Assembly: GCF_002760435.1 (NCBI RefSeq)
Contig: NZ_AUUU01000096.1
Location: forward strand, 1 to 61,479
From: Clostridium sp. LS
GTDB taxonomy: Bacteria > Bacillota > Clostridia > Clostridiales > Clostridiaceae
Reading direction: 5' to 3'
Length of the DNA stretch: 61,479 nt
Of the stretch, positions 53,848-61,479 are shown one piece after another. The first letter of the stretch is position 1. Every line of letters starts with the position of its first letter. The notes beneath the pieces are model-generated. The model was not told where the DNA came from, made no database searches, and saw only the letters and a program-made list of their open reading frames with translations. A program made the translations under genes and the position numbers.

Positions 53848-54900
53848 TCAAAAATCTAATGCATTGTATCCTTCTTTCATCTTCTCTAAAACTTCTGAAA
53901 AAAGTTTAGGTAACAACACTGTATTATCTTCTTTGTTAGATAGATAGTCTATAATAACATCAGAAATCTGCTTAATTACTGCTGCACCTTCATCAAAAAA
54001 GATTGCCGACTTTTTCCAGTAATCATCTTGGGTTTCATCTCCTAAATACTTAAGTATCTTACTCATTTTATCAAATCCACCTTTGAATTCAATGAAATCA
54101 GGCTCACCTATTCCCTTAATAGCATTTGGAATTGTTGGTACTTCGCCGAAAAACTCTACCATATTAGTTAGTATTTTATCGTACTCTTCTTTGCTAATCT
54201 CCTCCTTCCATTTTGGGAGTTCTCTAATAAACTTTTCAAACCCTTTATATCCTAGAAAACCTGTTGCTGGATTTAAAAATGAATATTTTTTCCTTGCAAG
54301 CGCGTCTTTAGCAATTTGGATTTTATTTCTTCCTTTAGTCATTCTAATGGTGCATAGTGTATTTGCCTTACTCAAACCAGGATAATTACAATTCATAGCA
54401 TTACATATCTGAATATATGAAAGTGAGAGTAACTCTGACCTTCCGCAATCGTATAGATAAATCCTTTGTTTTTCATCATCATATCCAACCATAAGTATAT
54501 AATGAAAGGGAATATGTTCTTTCTTGTACAGCTTATCAAAATACGGAAGGAAAAACATATCGATAGCGCCCAAAACTACTGGATATCCAGAATCAATTTC
54601 TGCCTTGGCTTTTGTTAATGCTTTTTCAAAATTCCTGTATTCAAAATGCTTATATTCAAACCCAACAATTGGCGCCAAAAATTCATACATCTTTTTTGTT
54701 CGTCCATCTCCTAAAGCCACACACCTCTTAAGTTCAGCTTTTTGAGTTTTTAAATAGCAAAAAGAACCAAAACTTGCTAGAGTAAAGAAATAATTGTTTG
54801 GTAAGCATTCTCCTGTTTTATTCATATATATATCCTCTATACCATTCCACATACATTCATAATCATCAAAATGATGTTTTATATCAATTATTTCTCGCAT
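53848..54900 (-). CDS. BtrH N-terminal domain protein (acyltransferase-like)
   Basis: A 350-residue protein with a BtrH_N (cysteine-peptidase-fold) domain. Cys16 in DDYECMWNGI, a His in HIPFHYILMVGYDD near residue 132 and the Asp in IYLYDCG near 149 form a plausible Cys-His-Asp triad. BtrH transfers an acyl side chain in butirosin assembly; other members are uncharacterised. It follows a MerR regulator on the same strand with a 78-base gap, so it is probably the regulated target. Start 54900 has AGGAGA at the proper distance. Confidence 0.75.
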   Translation of the reverse strand: MREIIDIKHHFDDYECMWNGIEDIYMNKTGECLPNNYFFTLASFGSFCYLKTQKAELKRCVALGDGRTKKMYEFLAPIVGFEYKHFEYRNFEKALTKAKAEIDSGYPVVLGAIDMFFLPYFDKLYKKEHIPFHYILMVGYDDEKQRIYLYDCGRSELLSLSYIQICNAMNCNYPGLSKANTLCTIRMTKGRNKIQIAKDALARKKYSFLNPATGFLGYKGFEKFIRELPKWKEEISKEEYDKILTNMVEFFGEVPTIPNAIKGIGEPDFIEFKGGFDKMSKILKYLGDETQDDYWKKSAIFFDEGAAVIKQISDVIIDYLSNKEDNTVLLPKLFSEVLEKMKEGYNALDF

Positions 54901-54978
54901 ATTATATCTCCTAAAACTTATATTTTTGTTGCAACACAAATATAATAAACCCTCGTGCGATACTAGGGTCAATAGTTT

Positions 54979-55788
54979 TTATATCTTTTTTAGAGGATAA
55001 TAATATTCTGTTATGTAATTATTTGAATCAAGTTCGTTGTTAGGCGCCACGAAATATTTACGTAATGGTGCATAACTTGTTTCATATCCCATACATTTAA
55101 CATATTTATTAACATAACTGCTGATATCACTGATTTTGCTATAAGTTCCCTTAAATGATACAACAGCAACTTCACTTTTAGGTAACTCATAATACTTTAA
55201 TCCCTTTGGTTCTGCTGGCACTTCACTGACTATTCGTAAAACTTCTGTGTCTATTATTTTATTTGTTAAATCAATGTTATGTGTTATAGCATAAGAATAT
55301 TCATTATTTAATAATTTCACATTGTTCTCAATACATTTCTGTTTAAATCTTTCCCACAATGCCCCTTCATCTTCGAATTTGCTTATATTTGCCCGTAGAC
55401 TTACAACTTTCCAAGACTCAAGAGTAGTTACTTTAACAGAAAAAGCATAATCACTATAAATTCCAAGATCATTAATGATTTGATTCATCCGCAGGACTTG
55501 CTCTTCAATGCACTCCTTTTCCTTTTGTTTTTCTAGAATCTTATTTTTAATTAATTTGAGTATATCATCATCAGAACAATGGTTTATCATTAGAATTTCT
55601 TTTAAATTAAAACCTAATTCTTTGAGTATTTGAATACGATTAGCTACAATTATCTGACATTCACTGTAATAGCGATAACTATTAATTTCGTCAACATACT
55701 CTGGAATAAGTAGGCCTATTTTATCATAATTTCTTAACATATTAATACTAATTCCAGTAAGTGTAGCAAATTCACCTATTTTAAGCAT
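54979..55788 (-). CDS. MerR-family regulator with GyrI-like effector domain
   Basis: A 269-residue MerR protein. The HTH is LKIGEFATLTGISINMLRNY then DKIGLLIPEYVDEINSYRYY, followed by a coiled coil and a C-terminal effector-binding (BmrR/GyrI-like) domain with YYELPKSEVAVVSFKGTYSK. Such regulators sense hydrophobic drugs. It lies directly upstream of the BtrH-like gene. Confidence 0.92.
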   Translation of the reverse strand: MLKIGEFATLTGISINMLRNYDKIGLLIPEYVDEINSYRYYSECQIIVANRIQILKELGFNLKEILMINHCSDDDILKLIKNKILEKQKEKECIEEQVLRMNQIINDLGIYSDYAFSVKVTTLESWKVVSLRANISKFEDEGALWERFKQKCIENNVKLLNNEYSYAITHNIDLTNKIIDTEVLRIVSEVPAEPKGLKYYELPKSEVAVVSFKGTYSKISDISSYVNKYVKCMGYETSYAPLRKYFVAPNNELDSNNYITEYYYPLKKI

Positions 55789-55951
55789 TTATCTAGCTCT
55801 CCTTCTTTATTGTTATAAATAGAAATATTTCATACTTGGATCGTATTTTCAAAGGGATAATTACAATTAATATAAACCATTACTTATAAATAATGTTATC
55901 TACAAATTATAATTTGTTCATAGATTATATAAATAATTTTCAATTTATATC

Positions 55952-56326
55952 TTAAATCAATATCGAGCCTATCATTAATAATATTGTTGCAAATGCAAAC
56001 CCAAACGTCTTCCAATATCTATAGTATAAGGCTTCTATTATTCCATACAAACAAAATAATATTGAAGATATAAAAATAGTATTGGAAATATATTTATGAA
56101 GTAAATAAGATAATAAAGAAACAGCAAAGAAGATTATTCCAAATGATAACATACATATTACTTTTAATTTAATCTTTTTATATGGTATTTGAGGCGGTAA
56201 TTCTCCGTGTTGCTTTCTTGCTAAATCTAATCCGTTATCTTTAATTAAATATAATGTATTGGTTATGATTTCTGTGGTACCAAAAGTTAATAGTAGTGCT
56301 CTAAATATTTCTTGCGCCCAGGTCAC
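55952..56326 (-). CDS. Uncharacterised membrane protein
   Basis: A 124-residue protein with three to four hydrophobic helices in the C-terminal two thirds and an N-terminal amphipathic segment (WAQEIFRALLLTFGTTEI). No family recognised. Has AAAGGAGG-like sequence before the ATG. Confidence 0.6.
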   Translation of the reverse strand: MTWAQEIFRALLLTFGTTEIITNTLYLIKDNGLDLARKQHGELPPQIPYKKIKLKVICMLSFGIIFFAVSLLSYLLHKYISNTIFISSILFCLYGIIEALYYRYWKTFGFAFATILLMIGSILI

Positions 56327-56469
56327 GATTCTTCCTCCTTTAATAAATTGTTAGTTATTTGATTTAGTGATTTATACGAAATCGGGCCCATTGTAAAGGC
56401 TGTATAAGTTAAATCTTCTTTACTACTGATTGTTAATAGGACTAAATGCCACCCAAAAAGAAATAATCC

Positions 56470-57237
56470 CTATTTATTAATGTTATATATAAAATCATTT
56501 GTTTTAACAGTCACTTGAACCCAAGCAGGCTTAAATCCACTTTTAATTGCATTTCTAGCAGATTTTATATTTGACCACGCACAGCAATAAAACGGAACTA
56601 TATTTCTTGATAAAACTTCAAATGCAAGTTTATTTGTCAAACAAGAAGCTACTCCTTGTTTTCTGTAATCAGGTAAAACATCAACTCCAATTTGCCACAT
56701 CGAATCGCAGTCTGCAGAACAACCAGCAAGTCCGATAAGTTTTCCCTTGTGATATGCACCAACAGCTAATTTGTCTAAATGCTTGCGTTTTTCACACAGC
56801 GCATTGCTCCATTCAGGCAAATATAAATCTGCAAAATCTACAGCTTCTAAAATTTTCGTTTCATAATTACATTCAAGTGGCCTTATAACTGTCATATCAG
56901 GCAAAAAATATTCAGCCATAAAGCAAACATTCATATTAAACGGCTTCAATTTTTCTATCATCACATGTAAATTTGGTGTTTCAAAGCAATGCTCTACTGG
57001 ATATTTATTGATATAATCAGTAACGATTGTTGATAATTCATCAGAAACAGAAGCAACAATATTATTGCCATACGAGGTTAAGTCACACAAAAAAGGTAAC
57101 TCAAGATACTTTCGTGCATTTTTATTATATTTTGAAATTACAACTTTGTTTTCAAAACCTTTAAAGTCATCGATATCGCAATTACTATCAATAGCAGATT
57201 GTTGCATAGCTATATTTAATATGTTATTATTTGTCAT
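56470..57237 (-). CDS. GNAT N-acetyltransferase, two-part
   Basis: A 255-residue protein whose C-terminal third is a GNAT domain: GLAGCSADCDSMWQIGVDVL then PDYRKQGVASCLTNKLAFEV, and FYCCAWSNIKSARNAIKSGF. The N-terminal half is a helical extension seen in clostridial GNATs of unknown substrate. Start 57237 follows AAAGGAGG. Confidence 0.87.
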   Translation of the reverse strand: MTNNNILNIAMQQSAIDSNCDIDDFKGFENKVVISKYNKNARKYLELPFLCDLTSYGNNIVASVSDELSTIVTDYINKYPVEHCFETPNLHVMIEKLKPFNMNVCFMAEYFLPDMTVIRPLECNYETKILEAVDFADLYLPEWSNALCEKRKHLDKLAVGAYHKGKLIGLAGCSADCDSMWQIGVDVLPDYRKQGVASCLTNKLAFEVLSRNIVPFYCCAWSNIKSARNAIKSGFKPAWVQVTVKTNDFIYNINK

Positions 57238-57333
57238 ATAACTATCCTCCTTTATTCTATAAATGATCTGTGCCACAAATTTGAATTAAGTTTTCTATAG
57301 ATTATGCGGATATTATAAATGATACTTATATGC

Positions 57334-57597
57334 TTATTTTGATGATAATGAAAAAATAATCCCATATAAAGCACATCCTAAAGGGAATAATATAAATATA
57401 ATTCCTAAAATTATTGAGCTTGTATTAAATAAAGGTTTTAATTTAATATCTTTTGTTTTCATCTGCTTCAAGTATATTTTATTCATTGCTATGCCTGTAC
57501 CACCAATAATTATCAGACATGTTCCTATAAAACAAATAAGACAAATAATAATCCCAATTATAGCCGCAATAAGCGGTAGAAAAATTAAAAAACCCAC
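57334..57597 (-). CDS. Small membrane protein
   Basis: An 87-residue protein with two hydrophobic helices, MGFLIFLPLIAAIIGIIICL at the N-terminus and IILGIIFILFPLGCALYGII near the end, joined by a basic loop. No family recognised. GGGAGG precedes the start. Its start is 13 bases after the stop of the 77-residue membrane protein, so the two form a small operon. Confidence 0.6.
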   Translation of the reverse strand: MGFLIFLPLIAAIIGIIICLICFIGTCLIIIGGTGIAMNKIYLKQMKTKDIKLKPLFNTSSIILGIIFILFPLGCALYGIIFSLSSK

Positions 57598-57610
57598 CAG
57601 ATTACCTCCC

Positions 57611-57844
57611 TTATAATTTATTTAAAATCAATACTACTGCAATCAAATAACACAGAGTTATTAAAATGCCCACCCACATATGTATAGCCGAAAGCAGCCA
57701 ATAACCAACTTTTATTTTTTTATTAGATGTTTCAAAACTTTTGCTTATCTTCATGCCTTTAAATCCTCGTATTATTGCAATAACAGCGAAAAATAGAGCC
57801 ATTATAAGTGCTAAAAGAATAAGTGCGTTTCCTAGTTGTATCAT
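57611..57844 (-). CDS. Small membrane protein
   Basis: A 77-residue protein with two hydrophobic helices around a basic loop (RGFKGMKISKSFETSNKKIK). It is upstream partner of the membrane protein at 57334-57597. AAAAGGGGGAAA lies just before the ATG. Function unknown; the pair might be a small integral membrane sensor or bacteriocin-immunity-like unit, but nothing proves it. Confidence 0.6.
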   Translation of the reverse strand: MIQLGNALILLALIMALFFAVIAIIRGFKGMKISKSFETSNKKIKVGYWLLSAIHMWVGILITLCYLIAVVLILNKL

Positions 57845-57938
57845 CTTTTTCCCCCTTTTCCTTTTAATTTGAATTTATATATGCCAACATTATAAAAATA
57901 GTGTGAATTAAATACACACCAATATTTTATTTAGGGAT

Positions 57939-58487
57939 TTATAACTTGGATTTAAAGTAATCTACTAAATCTAAAATAAGTTTGTCTTTATACTGTTTTG
58001 AATTTAGTTCATTAAGTATTCCTTTAACATTAATTTTTGAAAAATCCATACTAATGCATGATCCATACGTATCCATACTGCTAAAAAGAGTTTTGCCGAA
58101 GGTTTCGATATATTGCCCTTCTGTTTCCTTAAGTAATCGTTCTGATAGTAAAAATAAATATTCAGGCGCCCCCCAAGACTCTACTGAAGCCTTCCCTATT
58201 TCCTGTACTAAATCTTTTAAAAGCAATGGAGGTACTTTTATATCATTATTAAGACAAATGTAGATTGAAATCTTATTTCTAAAATCTTGGCTATCATCCT
58301 TAAATTCTTCTCCCCTGCAACCATTCCACGAAAAACATATTTTATAAAAGTCATTATCATGTTTATATCCTTCAATAAATCTTATTATTGTAGAAGCTTC
58401 TTCAGGCTTATAATAAGTATCTTGTACTTCAGCCATAATCTGCAGAATACTCTCCCTATAATTATTTTCATTTGATTTTTTAGCCAT
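57939..58487 (-). CDS. Hypothetical cytoplasmic protein
   Basis: A 182-residue soluble, acidic protein with no recognised domain (ESILQIMAEVQDTYYKPEEA, WNGCRGEEFKDDSQDF). The ATG at 58487 has AGAGGTGAG upstream. It stands alone, followed by the small membrane gene pair. Confidence 0.55.
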   Translation of the reverse strand: MAKKSNENNYRESILQIMAEVQDTYYKPEEASTIIRFIEGYKHDNDFYKICFSWNGCRGEEFKDDSQDFRNKISIYICLNNDIKVPPLLLKDLVQEIGKASVESWGAPEYLFLLSERLLKETEGQYIETFGKTLFSSMDTYGSCISMDFSKINVKGILNELNSKQYKDKLILDLVDYFKSKL

Positions 58488-58657
58488 CACAACTCACCTC
58501 TGCTTGTACTCATATTATTTATCACCTTCAAAAACCATAAATCACCATTCATTTAATACTCTTACTATTCAGCATTATTATATAAACATATTATATTATA
58601 ACTGTATTTTTTTACAAGCTTTTCATATTCCTACATCAGTCTTAAGTGACGTGAATA

Positions 58658-58691
58658 AAGACAATAAACCTTTTAAAGTGCTTATTGTCTT
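58658..58691. terminator. Hairpin in gene-free region
   Basis: AAGACAATAA and TTATTGTCTT form a perfect 10-bp stem with a 14-base loop. On the plus strand it is followed by AAATTTGCTT. No gene on either strand clearly uses it. Confidence 0.4.
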
Positions 58692-58719
58692 AAATTTGCT
58701 TATATGTGAACGCTAAAAA

Positions 58720-59147
58720 TAATTCTATTTTCAGTCTGCCTGTTTTTTTAATCTACTGTTTAAACTCTCACATAGCCTACTTTTTCAGTCACAGCTAATC
58801 CCACTCTTACAAGAAGCCTTATTTCTATATTACACCATACTTGTAACAAAACATTTACCATTGTGACAGCTATAGACTTGTGAAAATAGCATATTATGGT
58901 ATAATGTCCTTAAAGCTTAGATCGGATCAGTAGAATATGTCGACTTAATTGCTTATTAGTGTAGACTTATTCTCAATTTTTATATTAACATATAGTCAAA
59001 TTTGGACTCCATTTTTTTGCGTATGCATTTCAACCTTAATGTTTGGTGAAATAATTTTGAACGGCCATAATTAAAAATTATTTATACGCTTTGGGGTATG
59101 TTTAAAGCTTCAAATTATAATTTGTAATTCAAGCTTTCATATTTTAT
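58720..59147 (+). other. Gene-free stretch with an orphan promoter
   Basis: TTGTGA (58878-58883) and a perfect TATAAT (58900-58905) are 16 bases apart and point along the plus strand, but no coding frame follows. Downstream, GTCGACTTAATTGC and ATTAGTGTAGAC can partly pair. This might be an unrecognised small RNA or the promoter of a lost gene. Nothing else is seen. Confidence 0.3.
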
Positions 59148-59570
59148 TTATTTAACTCTTTCAAGCATTGGATGATTTTCATTAAACTCAACCAAATCCC
59201 ATAAGTTACCATATAAGTCCTTAAATACTGCAACTATTCCATAATCCTGTTTTTTAGGTTCTCTAATAAATTCTATACCTATTTTTCTCATTTCATTATA
59301 ATCACGCCAAAAATCATCAGTTCCTAAGAAAAGAAAAACTCTTCCGCCTGCTTGGTTTCCTATAAATGCCTCTTGTTCTGAATTTGATGCTCTGGCAAGT
59401 AATATTGTTGTTCCATTTGAACCTGGTGGAGATACTACTACCCATCTTTTCTCTTGCTCAGGTTGATATGTATCTTCAATTAATGTAAAATGAAGTTTTT
59501 TTGTGTAAAACTCGATTGCTTCATCATAATCTTTTACTACTAAAGCAATATGCACAACTGATTGAATCAT
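59148..59570 (-). CDS. VOC-family (glyoxalase-like) protein
   Basis: A 140-residue single VOC module: VHIALVVKDYDEAIEFYTKK, RWVVVSPPGSNGTTILLARA and the closing FKDLYGNLWDLVEF. It belongs to the glyoxalase/bleomycin-resistance/dioxygenase group. The three of four metal ligands visible (His7, Glu/Gln region, Glu near 131) fit a metal-binding member. Substrate unknown. Confidence 0.9.
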   Translation of the reverse strand: MIQSVVHIALVVKDYDEAIEFYTKKLHFTLIEDTYQPEQEKRWVVVSPPGSNGTTILLARASNSEQEAFIGNQAGGRVFLFLGTDDFWRDYNEMRKIGIEFIREPKKQDYGIVAVFKDLYGNLWDLVEFNENHPMLERVK

Positions 59571-59636
59571 TGTTCATCCCCCTTTTCTATTAAAATTTGT
59601 TATATATGCTCTACTCAAATCTGAATGCTTTGAAGC

Positions 59637-60131
59637 TTAAATATTTTTTTGCATATACACAACGCCAAACTTTCTATTAAACTTAACACCTATATTTTTC
59701 AATTCTCCAGCAATATAAAAATCATGTTTTTTATGAAATGCTATGCTACCATGATTCTCTGATGATATTTCTGCAACCAAATTGGTGATTCCCATTTCTA
59801 ACGCATCTTGCTCTAATTTTAATAGGCATTTCTCACCCAGTCCCTTTCCTGTATATTCATTTGCAATGAAATAAGTAATGCATGCAGTTGAATTAAATGT
59901 TGGAAATGGATTATAGGGACTTAACTGACAAAAACCAACGACACAATTATTATCTATATTTTTTAGAGCATATGAAGGATACCCTTCTGATTTTTTCATT
60001 AGCATTGTATAAAACGGTTCAGGTAATTTATTGTTTGGGAAAGCAGCAGTGCCACTTTCAACATAAAAATTAAAAATTTCCATAATTTCTTTTTGATGTT
60101 CCAAATTCATTTTTTCAAAAATAATCTTCAT
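59637..60131 (-). CDS. GNAT N-acetyltransferase (phosphinothricin acetyltransferase-like)
   Basis: A 164-residue GNAT protein with IMEIFNFYVESGTAAFPNN, typical of the Pat/MddA-like branch that acetylates phosphinothricin and methionine sulfone. The acetyl-CoA loop is NEYTGKGLGEKCLLKLEQ and SSENHGSIAFHKKHDF closes it. The ligand cannot be fixed by sequence. Confidence 0.9.
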   Translation of the reverse strand: MKIIFEKMNLEHQKEIMEIFNFYVESGTAAFPNNKLPEPFYTMLMKKSEGYPSYALKNIDNNCVVGFCQLSPYNPFPTFNSTACITYFIANEYTGKGLGEKCLLKLEQDALEMGITNLVAEISSENHGSIAFHKKHDFYIAGELKNIGVKFNRKFGVVYMQKNI

Positions 60132-60280
60132 TTACTACACCTCACAAAATATAAATATCCTTACATGAAATTACTACTTGTCTGCCTCTTTTTTATAATC
60201 ATTATTTCGCCTTATGAATACTATTACGTTTTATAAGAATCTTGTGTGTTAATCATAATATCCAAGCAAAATATCCAATA

Positions 60281-60733
60281 TTATAAATTTTTCTCCATAC
60301 ATATGCTATTTGCATTCCCTTTGTACGGTTCATAATTTTCTATTAGCTCATATCCATTATTTCTATACAGATTAATTGCTTCATGTTGTTTTATTCCTGT
60401 TTCTAACAGAGCATATTTATATCCTTTGCTGCTTCCTAATTTCTCTAATTCAGTAATTATTAATTTTGATAATCCTTGTCGCCTGTTCTCTTTTGTTACA
60501 AATATTCGTTTTAATTCTATGGTGTCAATATTGTATTCCTTAAATGCTCCACAGGCAACAGGTATTTCATCCTTATAAATAATTATCACGTCATTTAAAT
60601 AATCAACTTTGTTATGCTTATCATATTGTTTTTGCAATTCTCCATATCGTTCATTAAGGTCATTATCTAATAGTTCAATAAGTTTTATAAAATCAATATT
60701 TGTACTATCAGTATTTAATATTTTCAAACTCAT
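60281..60733 (-). CDS. GNAT N-acetyltransferase
   Basis: A 150-residue GNAT protein with VTKENRRQGLSKLIITELEK as the acetyl-CoA loop and LLETGIKQHEAINLYRNNGY. Start 60733 (MSLKILN) has GGAGGAAAATAAA directly before it. Sixth GNAT in this part of the window. Confidence 0.9.
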   Translation of the reverse strand: MSLKILNTDSTNIDFIKLIELLDNDLNERYGELQKQYDKHNKVDYLNDVIIIYKDEIPVACGAFKEYNIDTIELKRIFVTKENRRQGLSKLIITELEKLGSSKGYKYALLETGIKQHEAINLYRNNGYELIENYEPYKGNANSICMEKNL

Positions 60734-60910
60734 TTTATTTTCCTCCATCAATAACATATTTCATCATTAAGAAAATTACGAACTAAAACATAATGTTATG
60801 CGCTAACAATTATTTCATTGGCGAGAAGATAAAAAGCTGAATACATTTTTGCCTTCAAACTTTGCCTGATCTTACATTCGTAATATCTTATTATCACCTT
60901 CCACAATTAG

Positions 60911-61036
60911 ATTATAACATATTTTTCAAATATTAACCTAATTTAACAGCCACTCCGCTTCTATCAAATCTATATCCATACATATTGTAATCCATAACCA
61001 TTTCACCATTTGAATAGAAGCAATAATATTTTCCAG
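60911..61036 (-). pseudogene. Shard of a cell-wall-binding repeat protein (copy B)
   Basis: The minus strand reads KYYCFYSNGEMVMDYNMYG, YRFDRSGVAVKLG and a stop at 60933, the end of a choline-binding-like repeat module found at the C-terminus of clostridial N-acetylmuramoyl-L-alanine amidases and related hydrolases. Nothing upstream continues it. A broken copy lies at 51280-51390. Confidence 0.7.
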
Positions 61037-61137
61037 CTCAAATAAATGCCCTAATGTATACAATAATTTATTCGCAAAAATGAATAACCATATGTTCTTC
61101 CGTGAATAATAAAAAATAAAGTAAGGTGGTGATTAAT

Positions 61138-61251
61138 ATGGGTAGTTCTCAATATAACAGAAACAAAAATGACAAAAGTAATGTTGATAAAATGAAAGGT
61201 AAAAATAACAAAGATAAGGGTAATAATCAAGTAAAATCTACTACCACATAA
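61138..61251 (+). CDS. Small Lys/Asn-rich protein
   Basis: A 37-residue frame beginning MGSSQYNRNKNDKSNVDKMK, extremely hydrophilic and rich in Lys and Asn, with no hydrophobic core. AAGGTGGTGATT gives a strong ribosome binding site, and a terminator follows 70 bases later, which argues for a real gene. The style recalls small clostridial spore or stress proteins, but no family was recognised. Confidence 0.55.
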   Translation: MGSSQYNRNKNDKSNVDKMKGKNNKDKGNNQVKSTTT

Positions 61252-61319
61252 TAATTTTATATAATATAAGTTAATCTACTAATAATAATCAATTTATAAT
61301 TAAATTAATTTAAAATGAA

Positions 61320-61347
61320 TAAGCAGCCCTTTTATTGGACTGCTTTC
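61320..61347 (+). terminator. Terminator of the small Lys/Asn-rich gene
   Basis: AAGCAGCCC-TTTTATT-GGACTGCTT forms a short stem with one mismatch, followed by TCTCTAATCTCTT. Confidence 0.6.
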
Positions 61348-61479
61348 TCTAATCTCTTATCCTAAACTGTAAATGCTAATTCATAACACATATATTAAGC
61401 AAAGTTATAATATAAATTATAGCTAAACAACATGTAAACTAGACTTATGTGGTAGCTTACCGAAATAATAAATATTTTT

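Overview
The window comes from a low-GC, anaerobic, butyrate-type Clostridium (sensu stricto, most like the C. beijerinckii / C. saccharoperbutylacetonicum group). This is inferred from the AT-rich sequence, strong AGGAGG-type ribosome binding sites, the Etf-linked lactate dehydrogenase operon, a Bcd-like acyl-CoA dehydrogenase, an EFR1 flavodoxin-ferredoxin, and LytTR/DUF3021 and WYL regulators. No ribosomal RNA, true tRNA, CRISPR array, intact transposon or prophage was seen.

Region 1 (0-5 kb) is accessory: a MazG-like pyrophosphohydrolase, VOC and SRPBCC proteins, an AAA-ATPase/PD-(D/E)XK protein, and several decayed shards (RelE toxin, RQC-minor-like protein, nucleotidyltransferase).

Region 2 (5-13.3 kb) is the most interesting. 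It is a minus-strand RNA-repair locus in the order Y RNA (tRNA-mimic), Y RNA (simple), rsr (Ro60/TROVE), Y RNA (tRNA-mimic), rtcB, then a ParB/sulfiredoxin-like protein of unknown function. Two WYL-domain regulators and a lipoprotein lie upstream. The three RNAs share the same terminal stem, a CAGTGYA-like internal loop and a TTACTTCG box. Two of them carry a circularly permuted tRNA body: T arm, hairpin-closed acceptor-like stem, then D arm.

Region 3 (13.3-20.5 kb) holds a methyltransferase, a Uma2 nuclease, an EFR1 protein with a divergent TetR, and a less AT-rich SDR/AraC/TetR/PanE-like block that looks imported.

Region 4 (20.7-33.3 kb) is a minus-strand lactate-oxidation operon: etfB1, etfA1 (with ferredoxin domain), D-lactate dehydrogenase 1, etfB2, etfA2, larA racemase, lactate permease, lactate dehydrogenase 2 and acyl-CoA dehydrogenase. 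Its promoter carries a FadR-type operator just downstream of the -10 box, and the FadR-family repressor gene lies immediately upstream. The first trio matches the electron-bifurcating lactate dehydrogenase/Etf complex known from Acetobacterium woodii. The duplicate Etf and dehydrogenase suggest a second electron route, possibly to the acyl-CoA dehydrogenase.

Region 5 (33.5-39 kb) has a LytTR/DUF3021 pair, a RelE-type toxin-antitoxin locus whose toxin is frameshifted, a decayed ATPase and a large SNF2 helicase with a SWIM zinc finger.

Region 6 (39-61.5 kb) is a patchwork of single-gene units: six GNAT acetyltransferases, two methyltransferase/HAD-type genes, a glycosylase, MerR and HxlR regulators with their targets, a BtrH-like acyltransferase and small membrane proteins. 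Many are broken or carry active-site changes: an MFS gene with half its helices deleted, a DapF homologue with both catalytic cysteines replaced by serine, a NUDIX protein lacking a catalytic glutamate, and shards of a cell-wall amidase.
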